From NCBI GenBank assembly GCA_016191875.1, contig JACPVG010000022.1, positions 1-64,000 on the forward strand: a stretch of 64,000 bases of DNA, given 5' to 3'. Below the pieces are notes generated by a model that saw nothing but the letters and a program-made list of their open reading frames with translations, was not told where the DNA came from and did no database searches. The stretch is from Chloroflexota bacterium (GTDB lineage: Bacteria; Chloroflexota; Anaerolineae; Anaerolineales; UBA11579). The position numbers and the translations under genes were made by a program. Below, in pieces: positions 33,945-43,318 of this stretch. Positions within the stretch are counted from its first letter, which is position 1, and each line of letters opens with the position of its first letter.

Positions 33945-34514
33945 TCACGCCTTTGAAGGCGAGGAATCGGGAGAGGGGCGGCCGGCGAGGTGAGTGAGTT
34001 CTTCGGCGAAGAGGGCGTCGATGCGGGTGGCGGATTCCGCTGAGCGCAGGCAGGAACCGGGTTCGTCTGCGAGGGCCTGGGCGTCGTCGAGCGTGATGCG
34101 GCCGTGGTCGTCGAGGTCAAGCGGATGCAGGATACAGTAGAACGGCTTGAAGCGCCAGCCTCCCAGCCCGGCGTCTTCTGCGGCTATCTGGAGGGCGCAT
34201 TTGAAGTCGGCGCGCAGGAAGATGCAAGCGGTCCCCATGTAGTGTTGCGGGGCGGCGGCCACCCGGGTATGGCGGACCTGACCGCTCAGGGCGTGAGAGT
34301 CGTGTTCGAGCCGGTCATCAAACCAGTCGCGCGGGTCACGGGCGCCTTCGGACATGTGGGGCGCGATAAGGTCCGAGTGATTCTGGATGTCATTCGCTTG
34401 GGTGGTGTCCACCCAGACCCCGGCATAGCAGCAGGCTGCGCCGCAGACCGGCCAGCCGCAACGCTGGAGCGGTTCGGACTGGGAAAGACGGAGGGAACGC
34501 AGTGCGGGTTTCAC
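33945..34514 (-). CDS. Cysteine-rich putative metal-binding protein
   Basis: A 189-residue protein with cysteines grouped as in the YkgJ / DUF3109 type proteins: 'CGWPVCGAACCYAGVWVD' near the N-terminus (C-x4-C-x3-CC), then 'GTACIFLRADFKCAL' and 'FYCILHPLD'. These suggest a zinc or iron-sulfur site. 'DIQNHSDLIAPHM' and 'HYMGT' add His/Asp. The start is a GTG with no clear Shine-Dalgarno, so the true start may be nearby downstream. It is flanked by an EamA transporter on the other strand and a repeat-containing spacer. The family assignment is by Cys pattern only; the function is unknown. Confidence 0.6.
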   Translation of the reverse strand: MKPALRSLRLSQSEPLQRCGWPVCGAACCYAGVWVDTTQANDIQNHSDLIAPHMSEGARDPRDWFDDRLEHDSHALSGQVRHTRVAAAPQHYMGTACIFLRADFKCALQIAAEDAGLGGWRFKPFYCILHPLDLDDHGRITLDDAQALADEPGSCLRSAESATRIDALFAEELTHLAGRPSPDSSPSKA

Positions 34515-34653
34515 AATTGGGGAGGAACAGTGTTCTATGTGCGCGGCTCAACGCCGGATTCTATCACCGGGTGGGCGTTGCCGAGGGAATCTTGGAAACG
34601 TTTGCCGAAGTTCAGGAGTAGAATTCCTGCCTGTTGTGCAGGAAGGAGTGTGA

Positions 34654-35523
34654 ATGAAGACAAAAGACTGGCTGGCTTTTGCCGGGCTGAGCCTGGCATG
34701 GGGTTCTTCGTTTCTGTGGATCAAAATCGCCGTGGCGGAGGTCGGCCCGTTCATGCTGGTAGCGCTGCGGCTGCTCATCGGCCTAGCGGGGCTGGCCGTG
34801 GTGGTGGCCGTGCGCCGCCCGGAGTGGCCGCGCAACCCCGCGTTGTGGCGCTCGCTGGCGATGCTGGGACTGATCAACGTGGCCGTGCCGTTCACGCTCA
34901 TCTCATGGGGGGAGATCCACATCGATTCGGCGATCGCGGCGGTGCTAAACAGCACGGTCCCATTGTTCACGGCGGTGATGGCCCATTTCACGCTGGCGGA
35001 TGACCGACTTTCTTGGCGCAGAGCGGCCGGGCTGGCTCTGGGTTTCCTGGGCGTGCTGATGCTGGTATTCCGGGACGTGGACGGGGAGCCGCTACAGGTC
35101 AGCCTGCTGGGGCAAGGGGCGGTGCTGCTGGCGGCGCTCTTCTACGGCTACAGCGCGGTCTTCGCCCGCCGCAACACGCTGGGCGCGCCGCCCATGCTGC
35201 AGGCCTTGGTTCAGGTGGCGACGGCCGACGCGTTGATCTGGATCGCGACGCCGCTGGCCGAGGGCCCGCTGGCGCTGCCGCGGCTGTTCAACACCTGGGC
35301 AGCCCTCGTCTGGCTGGGACTCATCGGCTCCTGCCTGGCCTATCTGCTGTATTTCTATCTGGTGCATGCGGTTGGGCCGTCGCGCATGGCGATGGTGGCC
35401 TACGTGTTCCCGCTGGTGGGGGTTACGCTGGGAGTGGTTTTCCTGGGTGAGCGGCTTGACCTGCCCTTGGCGCTGGGGGCGGCCCTGGTTCTGGCGAGCG
35501 TGGCCGTCGTGAATCGGAAGTGA
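34654..35523 (+). CDS. EamA/DMT family permease, copy 1
   Basis: A 289-residue drug/metabolite transporter with ten predicted helices formed by two EamA repeats. The first opens 'LAWGSSFLWIKIAVAEVGPFMLVALR', the second 'ALFYGYSAVFARRNTLGA'; the conserved 'YLLYFYLVHAVGPSRMAMVAYVFPLVGVTLGVVFLGE' closes the second. GGAAGGAG precedes the ATG. Family members export amino acids, nucleobases or other small metabolites, and the substrate cannot be told from sequence. Two more EamA genes lie at 41.0 and 43.3 kb. Confidence 0.9.
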   Translation: MKTKDWLAFAGLSLAWGSSFLWIKIAVAEVGPFMLVALRLLIGLAGLAVVVAVRRPEWPRNPALWRSLAMLGLINVAVPFTLISWGEIHIDSAIAAVLNSTVPLFTAVMAHFTLADDRLSWRRAAGLALGFLGVLMLVFRDVDGEPLQVSLLGQGAVLLAALFYGYSAVFARRNTLGAPPMLQALVQVATADALIWIATPLAEGPLALPRLFNTWAALVWLGLIGSCLAYLLYFYLVHAVGPSRMAMVAYVFPLVGVTLGVVFLGERLDLPLALGAALVLASVAVVNRK

Positions 35524-35536
35524 ACGCGCAACGCGC

Positions 35537-36046
35537 TTAGGGCTCGCCCTGGCGCAGTTCACGCAGGTGGTTCTCGGCGATCTCGCGCATGACCGTGTCT
35601 TCGGCGGCCAATTCCAGGAAGCGTTCGAAGTCGGCGGTGGCCTGAGCCGTCAGCCCGATGGTCTTATACACCAGACCGCGCTGGAAGTAGTTATCTGCCA
35701 GGTAGGGCGCCAACTGGATGGCGATGGAATAGTAGGCGATGGCGCTGTCCACGTCGTCAAGATTCTGGTATGTCTGAGCCAGGCGTGAATAGGCGCGGAT
35801 GTAGTACGGGTCGCCCTGGATGGCAAAGGTATAGAACGTGGCGGCCAGTTCGTACTGCCCCTGGCTGAACAGCGCTTCGGCGGTCTGGAAATACTGGCGG
35901 GCGGTGGGCGTGGGCGTGGGGTAAATGACGTTGAGGATGACCGGCGTGGGTTCGGCGGGCATCACGCCCTCGGGCAGGCAGCCTGCCAGCAAGATCCCCA
36001 GAACAGGCAGCAGCACACTGAAGCGTAACCGCCGGCGGGCAGACAT
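35537..36046 (-). CDS. TPR-repeat lipoprotein
   Basis: A 169-residue lipoprotein. From ATG 36046 it has a signal peptide ending in lipobox 'LLAGC', a Thr/Pro linker ('PTPTPTARQYF'), then about three tetratricopeptide repeats ('YFQTAEALFSQGQYELAATFY', 'YYIRAYSRLAQTYQNLDD', 'LADNYFQRGLVYKTIG'). TPR modules bind protein partners; on the outer membrane face it could scaffold a complex. It starts 13 bases after the epimerase gene stop and is probably co-transcribed with mutA and mce, although a functional link is not evident. Confidence 0.87.
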   Translation of the reverse strand: MSARRRLRFSVLLPVLGILLAGCLPEGVMPAEPTPVILNVIYPTPTPTARQYFQTAEALFSQGQYELAATFYTFAIQGDPYYIRAYSRLAQTYQNLDDVDSAIAYYSIAIQLAPYLADNYFQRGLVYKTIGLTAQATADFERFLELAAEDTVMREIAENHLRELRQGEP

Positions 36047-36059
36047 CACCAGCCCGTCT

Positions 36060-36587
36060 TCAACGGCTATTCCCGCCCAGGCCGCGCAGGAATTCCAGGG
36101 CGCTGTTCGCCATGGCCTGCCCACCGGCCAGCACACGGTCGGCGAGGCGGCGGGCGCGCGCCAGGCGCACTTCGGGTTCCTGGCCGGTGAGTTCGTAAAG
36201 TTCGACCAGCACGCCGTGGGTGCTTTCAGGGTGGATGAAGGCGATCTTCTTGCCGCCTGTGCCGATCTGGGGGGTTTCGTTGATCAGCCGGATGCCGTCG
36301 GCCTTGAGGCTGGCGAGCGCGTCTTCAATGTCTTCGACCTCGAAGCAAATGTGATGGATTCCCGGCCCGCGCTTTTCAAGGAAACGCGCCACGCCGGTAT
36401 CGCGGCTGGTGGGTTTGACAAGTTCAACCTCGCTTGCGCCGGTGGGCAGGAAGGCGACCACGGATCGTTGGTCCGGCACGTCTTCGACGTGCGAAAGGTT
36501 GAGGCCGAGGGCGTCGCGCCAGAACCCCAGGGCGTTATCGATGTCGTCCACGACAATGGCGATGTGGTCGATTCTTTTGATCTTCAT
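36060..36587 (-). CDS. mce: Methylmalonyl-CoA epimerase
   Basis: Interconverts (R)- and (S)-methylmalonyl-CoA for the B12 mutase. The 175-residue VOC-fold protein shows '[18 protein letters not shown]', '[17 protein letters not shown]' and '[17 protein letters not shown]', with the metal-binding His residues of the family (His in IDHIAI, HHIC, and ELYEL Glu). The C-terminus has ~30 extra residues ('[17 protein letters not shown]') beyond the domain. Its ATG overlaps the mutA stop (ATGA), so it is translationally coupled to the mutase. Confidence 0.93.
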   Translation of the reverse strand: MKIKRIDHIAIVVDDIDNALGFWRDALGLNLSHVEDVPDQRSVVAFLPTGASEVELVKPTSRDTGVARFLEKRGPGIHHICFEVEDIEDALASLKADGIRLINETPQIGTGGKKIAFIHPESTHGVLVELYELTGQEPEVRLARARRLADRVLAGGQAMANSALEFLRGLGGNSR

Positions 36588-38236
36588 GCGGGCTCCGCGT
36601 TTTGGTATTCGCCCCACTCGCGGCGCAGGGCGTTGCAGATCTCGCCAAGGCTGAGGTCGTGTTCCACGCATTCGATGAACAGCGGCATCAGGTTTTCGTC
36701 TCCACGGGCGGCGTCCGCCAGGCGGGCGAGCAGTTGGGCGGTGCGGGCCGGGTCGCGGCGGGCGCGCAGTGCGGTCAGCCGGGCGCGGGCATCGGCTTCG
36801 ATGTGTGAATTGAGGCGCAACTGCTCCATTTCGATCTTCTCGTCAATCTTGTAGGCGTTGACGCCCACCACGATCTCTTCGCCGCGCTCGAGGGCCTGCT
36901 GGAAGGCGTAGGCGGCGGCGTGAATCTCGTTCTGCATGAACTGGTTTTCGATGGCGGCCAGCGCGCCACCCATAGCGTCAATGCGGGCGATGTATTCTTC
37001 GGCGCGGCGCTCGATCTCATCGGTCAAATGCTCGACCAGGTATGACCCCGCCAGCGGGTCAACGCTATCTCCCGCGCCGCTTTCATGGGCCAGAATCTGC
37101 TGGGTGCGCAGGGCGACGCGGACGGATTTCTCGGTGGGCAGCCAGAGGGCTTCGTCCATGCTGTTGGTGTGCAGGCTTTGAGTGCCGCCCATCACGGCGG
37201 CGAGGGCCTGGACGGCCACGCGCACGACGTTGTTTTCCGGCTGCTGGGCGGTAAGGGTTGAGCCGGCGGTCTGAGTGTGGAAGCGCAGCATCCAGGAGCG
37301 TGGGTTGGCGGCCTTGAAACGTTCGCGCATGATGCGCGCCCAAAGGCGGCGGGCGGCGCGGAACTTGGCGACTTCTTCGAGGAAATTGTTGTGGGCGTTG
37401 AAGAAGAACGAGAGCTGTGGGGCGAAATCGTCCACGTCCAGGCCGGCGGTGCAGGCGGCCTCCACGTAGGCGATACCGTTGGCGAGCGTGAAGGCCACCT
37501 CCTGGACGGCGGTGGAGCCGGCCTCGCGGATGTGGTAGCCGGAGATGCTGATGGTGTTCCAGCGGGGCACATGGGCCTGGCAATACTTCATCACGTCGGT
37601 GATCAGCCGCAGGCTGGGGCGGGGCGGGAAGATGTAGGTGCCGCGCGCCACGTACTCCTTGAGGATATCGTTTTGCACCGTGCCGCGCAGCCGGGTGGGT
37701 TCCACGCCCTGGCGTTTGGCTACCGCAATGTACAGCGCCAGCAGGATGGCAGCCGGGGCATTAATGGTCATGCTGGTGCTGACCTGGTCGAGCGGGATAC
37801 CCTCGAACAGGCGTTGCATGTCCTCCAGACTGGAGATGCTCACGCCCACCTTGCCGACCTCGCCAGCGGCGATAGGGTCGTCGGCGTCGTAGCCGATCTG
37901 GGTGGGCAGGTCGAAGGCGACCGAGAGGCCGGATTGGCCCTGGGCCAGCAGGTAGCGGTAGCGGGCGTTGCTTTCTTCGGCGGAGGCGTAGCCGGCGTAC
38001 TGGCGCATGGTCCATAGGCGGCCGCGGTACATGGTGGGCTGGATGCCGCGCGTGAAGGGATATTCGCCGGGGAAGCCGAGTTTTTCTGCGTAGCCGGCCT
38101 CTTCGGTGGGCGTGAGCAGGCCCGGCAATTCGATGCCGGAGGGAGTGGCAAAGGCAGCCTTGCGTTCGGGGTGTTCTTCAAGCGCGGGCTTGAGCGTTTC
38201 GTCTTCCCACTTTTTCCTGCGGTTTTCGAGAGTCAT
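36584..38236 (-). CDS. mutA: Methylmalonyl-CoA mutase, catalytic (alpha) subunit
   Basis: Adenosylcobalamin-dependent carbon-skeleton rearrangement of methylmalonyl-CoA to succinyl-CoA. The 550-residue protein contains only the (beta/alpha)8 substrate-binding domain; the C-terminal B12-binding domain is missing, as in heteromeric archaeal-type enzymes, so a separate small B12 subunit must exist elsewhere. Diagnostic residues: Tyr in '[16 protein letters not shown]' and Arg in '[10 protein letters not shown]' match those of methylmalonyl-CoA mutases rather than isobutyryl-CoA mutases. The frame extends upstream to 38626 through intergenic sequence; ATG 38236 ('[12 protein letters not shown]') is the reasonable start. 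Heads the mutA-mce-TPR unit. Confidence 0.93.
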   Translation of the reverse strand: MTLENRRKKWEDETLKPALEEHPERKAAFATPSGIELPGLLTPTEEAGYAEKLGFPGEYPFTRGIQPTMYRGRLWTMRQYAGYASAEESNARYRYLLAQGQSGLSVAFDLPTQIGYDADDPIAAGEVGKVGVSISSLEDMQRLFEGIPLDQVSTSMTINAPAAILLALYIAVAKRQGVEPTRLRGTVQNDILKEYVARGTYIFPPRPSLRLITDVMKYCQAHVPRWNTISISGYHIREAGSTAVQEVAFTLANGIAYVEAACTAGLDVDDFAPQLSFFFNAHNNFLEEVAKFRAARRLWARIMRERFKAANPRSWMLRFHTQTAGSTLTAQQPENNVVRVAVQALAAVMGGTQSLHTNSMDEALWLPTEKSVRVALRTQQILAHESGAGDSVDPLAGSYLVEHLTDEIERRAEEYIARIDAMGGALAAIENQFMQNEIHAAAYAFQQALERGEEIVVGVNAYKIDEKIEMEQLRLNSHIEADARARLTALRARRDPARTAQLLARLADAARGDENLMPLFIECVEHDLSLGEICNALRREWGEYQNAEPA

Positions 38237-38306
38237 GGCGCGGCCCTGACGAGCTGGAGAGATAATGCCAGTATACCGCATGGGTAAAACTGGCCTGCCC
38301 TTTCGT

Positions 38307-38334
38307 TTGACAGGCAAGGGCTGGCAGGTATAAT
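38307..38334 (+). promoter_or_regulatory. infA promoter
   Basis: TTGACA (38307-38312), a 16-base spacer and TATAAT (38329-38334), both perfect consensus. The predicted start is near 38341, leaving a leader of about 150 bases before infA. Confidence 0.88.
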
Positions 38335-38434
38335 TATGCATAGTTTGTGGTGCACGCGTGAACGGCAGGCCCCAACTGAATTGAGGTAAGCAAACAACAA
38401 ACTTGCGAATTTCAATCTCTTGAATGGTCCAGTG

Positions 38435-38465
38435 CCCGGCGTGTGTGCGTGAACCGCCGGGTTTT
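38435..38465 (+). terminator. Terminator-like hairpin in the infA leader
   Basis: CCCGGCG (38435-38441) pairs perfectly with CGCCGGG (38455-38461), followed by TTTTG. It lies about 100 bases after the promoter and 30 bases before the infA start, so it may act as an attenuator rather than a full terminator. Confidence 0.55.
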
Positions 38466-38494
38466 GCGTTGACAACCAAGGAGCAAGGAGTTCT

Positions 38495-38746
38495 ATGGCA
38501 AAAGATGAAGACAAGATCAAGGTCGAAGGCACCGTGATTGAGGCGCTGCCCGCCACCCAGTTCAAAGTGAAACTGGAGAACGGGCACGAAGTGCTCGCCT
38601 ACCTGGCGGGCAAGATGCGCCGCCACTATATCCGCATTCTGCTGGGCGACCGCGTGACGCTGGAAATGTCGCCCTATGATCTTTCGCGCGGGCGCATCGT
38701 GTACCGTTACAACAAACGCAGCAACCAGCCCGAAGAACTGGGATAA
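38495..38746 (+). CDS. infA: Translation initiation factor IF-1
   Basis: IF-1 binds the ribosomal A site and helps IF-2 and IF-3 in initiation. The 83-residue protein is a single OB-fold: '[29 protein letters not shown]', '[25 protein letters not shown]', 'RGRIVYRYN'. The last ten residues ('[10 protein letters not shown]') extend past the usual end. It has its own strong promoter and a terminator, so it stands alone and is not inside a ribosomal-protein operon, as would be common. Confidence 0.95.
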   Translation: MAKDEDKIKVEGTVIEALPATQFKVKLENGHEVLAYLAGKMRRHYIRILLGDRVTLEMSPYDLSRGRIVYRYNKRSNQPEELG

Positions 38747-38771
38747 CCCTTCGCTCTCGCTTGGAACCTTT

Positions 38772-38798
38772 GCCCCCGCTGTGCGGCCGGGGCTTTTT
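38772..38798 (+). terminator. infA terminator
   Basis: GCCCC (38772-38776) and GGGGC (38789-38793) close a GC-rich hairpin, followed by TTTTT. The convergent wall-protein gene ends just beyond. Confidence 0.75.
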
Positions 38799-38801
38799 CA
38801 T

Positions 38802-40091
38802 TTAAGGGATGGTGAGCACCTGGCCGGGGTAAATGGTATACGGCCAGCCGATGCCGTTGGCGGCGGCCAGATCCTGCCAGGTGGTGTCGAACTTGCGCGC
38901 CAGCGCCACAAGGTAATCGCCAGCCTGGACGGTGTAGGTCTGGCCGCTCTGGCTGCCGCCCCCGCCGCCGGAACTCTGCCCGCCGCCGCTCCCGCCGGGC
39001 AGTTTGAGCGCCTGGCCGGGATAGAGGACGTAGGGCGAAACGAGACCGTTCAGGTTTGCGATCTCGCGCCAATCCAGGCCAAGGGCCCGGGCGATCATCA
39101 TCAGGTGTTCCCCGGCCTTAACGATGTAGGTGCCGCCGGTGGCCTGGCCGCCGCCCGGCGCGGGCGCGCTATCCGGTTTGGGGGTCTTGGTCGGTTTGGG
39201 CGCCGGAGCAGCTTCGCCCTGGCCGGTCTGCAGGACCTGGCCGGGGTAGATTGTGTAGGGCCAGACAATGCCGTTGAGCGCGGCCAGCTGTTGCCAGGTG
39301 GTGCTCCATTGCGCGGCCAGTTTGGTCAGGTAGTCGCCGGGTTGGACGACATAGGTCGCGCTGCCGGAACTCTGCCCGCCGCCCCCGCCACCGGACGAGC
39401 CTGATGTAGCGCCCGAACCGCTCTCTGAATCGCTGACGCCTCCCCCGCTACCGACCGCGGTGACCGCCATGTTTCCCAGCACCGCCCACGAGGCGCGGAA
39501 ATTGGCGACGCTATGGGTCTGGACGCTGCCGCTGCCGGCATCCACCAGATAGACGTTGTTCTCGTCGTAGCCGATGAGAATCATGGTGTGCTCGTAGGCG
39601 GCCACTGTGGCGGTCGAACCGTCCTGGGCGGTGTAGGTCTCCGGCGTGCCGCTCCAGACGAAACCGACCACCCAGACGATGACGGGCCGCCCCTCGGCGA
39701 TCTCGGTGCGCAAGGCCTTCCAGCTGAGGCTGTATTGGGCCTGGGCGTCCAGCCCGTAGTCGCGCAACAACCGGGCGACGGGTTTGGCGTGCACGCCGTA
39801 GGGGTTGGGCGGAACCTGGCCCCACTTGCCGTACACGTCGCCGACGAAGCCTTTGTCTGGATTGTCAGATTTGGGCAGGGCGTTGAAGAAACCGGTTTCG
39901 CTGATGCTGATGCCCCAGAAGGCGGCCAGGTCGGCGGCCGAGCGCGATTCGCATGACAGCGGCAGGCTCTGCTTATGGCCGACCACGCCGGAGATGTAGG
40001 CCGCGGCCGGGAGTTCCTGCGGCGCGGCGGCGGCCGGCGCGGCCAGCGTCGTGGAGAGGAGGACAAGTAAGAGGAGGGTTTTCACTCGCAT
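38802..40091 (-). CDS. Secreted C39-like peptidase with LysM domains
   Basis: A 429-residue exported protein with a signal peptide ('MRVKTLLLLVLLSTTLAAPAAA'), a papain-like C39 peptidase domain (about residues 30-210) with Cys in 'LPLSCESRSAADLAAFWG', His in 'AAYEHTMILIGYD' and Asp in 'VYLVDAGSG', and then three LysM modules separated by Gly/Ser-rich and Pro/Lys-rich linkers ('YVVQPGDYLTKLAAQWST', 'YIVKAGEHLMMIARALGL', 'YTVQAGDYLVALARKFDT'). It should bind peptidoglycan and cleave peptides or stay as a peptidase-like wall protein. ATG 40091 is chosen because it opens the signal peptide. Confidence 0.88.
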   Translation of the reverse strand: MRVKTLLLLVLLSTTLAAPAAAAPQELPAAAYISGVVGHKQSLPLSCESRSAADLAAFWGISISETGFFNALPKSDNPDKGFVGDVYGKWGQVPPNPYGVHAKPVARLLRDYGLDAQAQYSLSWKALRTEIAEGRPVIVWVVGFVWSGTPETYTAQDGSTATVAAYEHTMILIGYDENNVYLVDAGSGSVQTHSVANFRASWAVLGNMAVTAVGSGGGVSDSESGSGATSGSSGGGGGGQSSGSATYVVQPGDYLTKLAAQWSTTWQQLAALNGIVWPYTIYPGQVLQTGQGEAAPAPKPTKTPKPDSAPAPGGGQATGGTYIVKAGEHLMMIARALGLDWREIANLNGLVSPYVLYPGQALKLPGGSGGGQSSGGGGGSQSGQTYTVQAGDYLVALARKFDTTWQDLAAANGIGWPYTIYPGQVLTIP

Positions 40092-40215
40092 AGTCTTCGT
40101 TCTTGTCTTAAGGGTCACTGCGGAATCGTGCCCACGCTGACGTTGTCATTCTACGTCTGTGTGATGTCCGTTGCCATCGCTTTTCCGTGCCAGTTTCAGC
40201 ACTATAATCGCCGCC

Positions 40216-40923
40216 ATGGAATTTCTGAAACAGGAGGCGCTGGCGACGTTGGGTCTGGCGCTCTCGGATGAGCAGATGGCTGCCTATGCCCACTACGCTA
40301 CCCTATTGGCAGAGTGGAACACGCGCATCAACCTAACGGCTATCCACGAACCGAACGAAGTGCGAGTGAAGCATTTCCTCGATTCGCTCTCCTGCGCCCA
40401 GGCATTCGCGACTGTGCCAGGGAGCCTGGTGGATGTTGGCACGGGGGCGGGCTTTCCCGGCCTGGTCCTGAAGGTGTTGTACCCGGCCATGCGCCTGACA
40501 CTGGTCGAATCGGTGAGCAAGAAGGCGACATTCCTCGAGCACATAGTGCAAGAATTGGGCCTGACGGATGTGACCATCCTGGCCCGACGCGCGGAAGAGG
40601 TGGGGCAGGACCCGACACATCGGGAGCAGTACGAGTGGGCGGTGGGCCGGGCGGTGGCGCAGTTGCCCACCCTGGCGGAGTACCTCCTGCCGCTGGTCAG
40701 GATCGGCGGCTGGATGCTGGCCCAGAAGGGCGAGAGCGGCCGGCGCGAAGCGCGGGAAGCGCGCCGGGCAATTGAAATCCTGGGCGGCGGCCCACCCCGG
40801 CTGGAGCAGGTGCAGCTGCCCGGCCTGGACGACGAGCGTTACCTGATCATTGTAAAGAAGGAGAAAGGGACGCCGGGGGTGTACCCGCGTTTGCCGGGGA
40901 CTCCGGCGAAGAAGCCTTTATAG
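40216..40923 (+). CDS. rsmG: 16S rRNA m7G527 methyltransferase RsmG
   Basis: Methylates N7 of G527 in 16S rRNA using S-adenosylmethionine. The 235-residue protein shows the family's 'YATLLAEWNTRINLTAI' and 'VKHFLDSLSCA' segments, the SAM motif 'LVDVGTGAGFPGLVLKVLYP', and 'VGRAVAQLPTLAEYLLPLV'. ATG 40216 is selected because the family begins about there; an upstream extension to 40171 would add 15 unlikely residues. It stands alone here rather than next to gidA or parAB. Confidence 0.94.
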   Translation: MEFLKQEALATLGLALSDEQMAAYAHYATLLAEWNTRINLTAIHEPNEVRVKHFLDSLSCAQAFATVPGSLVDVGTGAGFPGLVLKVLYPAMRLTLVESVSKKATFLEHIVQELGLTDVTILARRAEEVGQDPTHREQYEWAVGRAVAQLPTLAEYLLPLVRIGGWMLAQKGESGRREAREARRAIEILGGGPPRLEQVQLPGLDDERYLIIVKKEKGTPGVYPRLPGTPAKKPL

Positions 40924-41003
40924 CCGAGAGCAGGAAGCAGCAGGCGAGTAGCGGATGGTGGGCAGCAGGTGGTTGACAGCAGGCAGAAGACAGAGGGAAG
41001 GGG

Positions 41004-41906
41004 CTAGACGAGGAAGAGAACGGCAACGCCGGCCAAAGCGACAAAGGTGCCAACCACGGCGCGGGGACTGATGTGTTCTTTGAAAATCAGCGCGCCCATC
41101 GGCAGCATGATGACCGGCTGGAGGGACATGAGCGTGCTGGCAATGCCGACCGGCGCATGCTGGATGGCGACCAGCGAGAAGTAGATGCCCAGGAACGGCC
41201 CGACAAAGGACGCAACCAGAATGGCTCGCAGCGCCTGCGGATGGCTGCGCATGGCCTCAAGCGTGTGGCGCGCCCGCCCCTGCATCAGCGTCAGCAGCCA
41301 CAACACAATCACCGACACAAACATCCGAATCAATTGGCCCGATAGGGTCGGAAAAGCGCCGTAGAAACCCAGTTTGGCCGTAACCAGGCCGCCCGCCTGG
41401 CCCAGCGCGCCCAGCAGGGCAAACCCGATGCCAACCAGGTAGGCGCGGGCGGTCATGGCTTGTTTGACTGTGTTCTCTTTCTCAAATACCACCCAGGCCA
41501 CGCCGGCCAGCGTAATGCCGATGCCCAGCCACTGGATGCCGCCGAGGCGTTCGCCGAGGAAGAGCCCGGCCAGCAGGGCGCTCAGAACGGGGGAAATGGC
41601 GAAGATGAGCAGCGTCAGGCGCGGGCCGAGCAATACCAGCGCCTGAAACAGCCCGGCATCCCCGATGACCAGACCGATGATGCCGGACAGGCCGAGCCAG
41701 AACCAACGGTCGGGCGCGGCGTTGAGCGTAAAAGGCGAGCCGACGAATATGGCATGAGCAAGGGCAATCAGGATGACGGCGAATACTAAGCGCATGCGGT
41801 TGACGACCACCGAGCCAACCGCCCGCCCGGCGATCGTGAAAAACGTCGGACCAACCGAAAAGCAAATGGACGTGGCAAGCGCGGCGAATTCGCCGAGATA
41901 GGGCAT
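41004..41906 (-). CDS. EamA/DMT family permease, copy 2
   Basis: A 300-residue transporter with two EamA repeats ('FAALATSICFSVGPTFFTIAGR' and 'GIGFALLGALGQAGGLVTAKLG') and ten hydrophobic segments. The second repeat contains 'QHAPVGIASTLMSLQPVIMLPMGALIFKE', the usual EamA ending. ATG 41906 starts directly on the first helix ('MPYLGEFAALAT'); the frame upstream to 42095 is in a different-looking region. It is divergent from the thiolase gene and the two share a 154-base promoter region. Substrate unknown. Confidence 0.9.
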   Translation of the reverse strand: MPYLGEFAALATSICFSVGPTFFTIAGRAVGSVVVNRMRLVFAVILIALAHAIFVGSPFTLNAAPDRWFWLGLSGIIGLVIGDAGLFQALVLLGPRLTLLIFAISPVLSALLAGLFLGERLGGIQWLGIGITLAGVAWVVFEKENTVKQAMTARAYLVGIGFALLGALGQAGGLVTAKLGFYGAFPTLSGQLIRMFVSVIVLWLLTLMQGRARHTLEAMRSHPQALRAILVASFVGPFLGIYFSLVAIQHAPVGIASTLMSLQPVIMLPMGALIFKEHISPRAVVGTFVALAGVAVLFLV

Positions 41907-42060
41907 ACCAGCCTCCGAATGGGCGAAGTATACCCGCACGGGCGTGCGGGGAGCGCGAAGAAAGCGGGCAACTGGTGTGGCTGGTTGCCTGATGTGTGAT
42001 GAACTGGTGAGAGACTGAATGGTAAAATCGCCGCGATTGGCCGAATAAAGGAGAACTGCA

Positions 42061-43287
42061 ATGGTCGCAGCCGTCATCATCGATGCTGTACGCACCCCGA
42101 TCGGGGCGTTGGGAGGGGCGCTGGCCGCCGTGCGCCCGGACGACCTGGGCGCACTGGTATTGAAGGCGCTGATGGAGCGCGCCGGGGTGGACCCGGCGCT
42201 GGTAGAAGAGGTCTACATGGGGTGCGCCAACCAGGCCGGGGAGGACAACCGCAACGTGGCGCGCATGGCCGCCCTGCTGGCCGGTTTCCCGGTGGAGGTG
42301 GCGGCCGTCACGCTCAACCGGTTGTGCGCCAGCGGCCTGAGCGCGGTGAACATGGCGGCGCGGGCCATCCGGGCGGGCGAGGGCGAAGTGTACATCGCGG
42401 CGGGCGTGGAGAGCATGAGCCGCGCTCCCTACTCGGTGGCGAAAGCGGAGGTGGGCTACCAGTTCGGCAACCAGACGATGTGGGACACGACCCTGGGCTG
42501 GCGTTACCCGAACTCCAAACTGAAAGCCATGTACGAAAATGAGAGCATGGGCGAGACGGCCGAGAATATCTACGACATCCAGTCGATCTCGCGAGAGGAG
42601 CAGGACCGTTTCAGCGCGCAAAGCCACCAGCGGGCGCTGGCGGCCATCGATTCGGGCAAATTCGCCGAGGAGATCGTGCCGGTGAGCATCCCGCAACGCA
42701 AAGGCGAGCCGTTGATGGTGGATACCGATGAGCGCCCGCGCCGGGACACCACGCTGGAAAGCCTGGGCAAACTGCGCCCGGCATTCCGCGAGGGTGGCAC
42801 GGTGACGGCGGGCAACTCCTCCGGGCTGAACGACGGCGCGGCAGCCGTGCTGGTGATGAGCGACGCCAAAGCGAAGGAACTGGGGATGAAGCCGCTGGCG
42901 CGGGTGGTGGCGGGCGCGGCGGCCGGGGTAAGCCCGCGCACGATGGGCCTGGGGCCGGTGCCGGCGGTTGAAAAGGCACTGGCGCGCGCCGGGCTGAGCA
43001 TCGCGGACATTGGCCTTGTTGAACTGAATGAAGCCTTTGCCGTCCAGTCGCTGGCAGTGATGCAGCGGCTGGGGTTGAGTGAAGACATCACCAATGTGAA
43101 CGGCGGGGCCATCGCACTTGGGCACCCGCTGGGAATGTCCGGAGCACGGCTGGTGTGCACGCTGGTGCACGAGATGCGACGCCGGGCGGCGGACGAGAAG
43201 CGCCCTTATTACGGACTGGCGACGCTGTGCGTGGGCGTCGGCCAGGGCGAGGCGGCCATCCTGGAGTGGGTGGGGGAGCGGGCTTGA
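42061..43287 (+). CDS. Acetyl-CoA C-acyltransferase (thiolase)
   Basis: A 408-residue type I thiolase that either cleaves 3-ketoacyl-CoA or condenses acetyl-CoA. The reactive Cys89 sits in '[19 protein letters not shown]', the second acid-base set in '[10 protein letters not shown]', '[16 protein letters not shown]' (His) and the C-terminal '[11 protein letters not shown]' (Cys). The insertion '[17 protein letters not shown]' is of the kind seen in beta-ketoadipyl-CoA thiolases (PcaF/PaaJ), so the substrate could be a longer or branched ketoacyl-CoA; I cannot decide. Together with the 3-hydroxyacyl-CoA dehydrogenase at 0.9 kb it would cover steps of beta-oxidation. Confidence 0.93.
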   Translation: MVAAVIIDAVRTPIGALGGALAAVRPDDLGALVLKALMERAGVDPALVEEVYMGCANQAGEDNRNVARMAALLAGFPVEVAAVTLNRLCASGLSAVNMAARAIRAGEGEVYIAAGVESMSRAPYSVAKAEVGYQFGNQTMWDTTLGWRYPNSKLKAMYENESMGETAENIYDIQSISREEQDRFSAQSHQRALAAIDSGKFAEEIVPVSIPQRKGEPLMVDTDERPRRDTTLESLGKLRPAFREGGTVTAGNSSGLNDGAAAVLVMSDAKAKELGMKPLARVVAGAAAGVSPRTMGLGPVPAVEKALARAGLSIADIGLVELNEAFAVQSLAVMQRLGLSEDITNVNGGAIALGHPLGMSGARLVCTLVHEMRRRAADEKRPYYGLATLCVGVGQGEAAILEWVGERA

Positions 43288-43318
43288 AGCCCGCAGCCTG
43301 AGTGTGAGGCAAACGACA

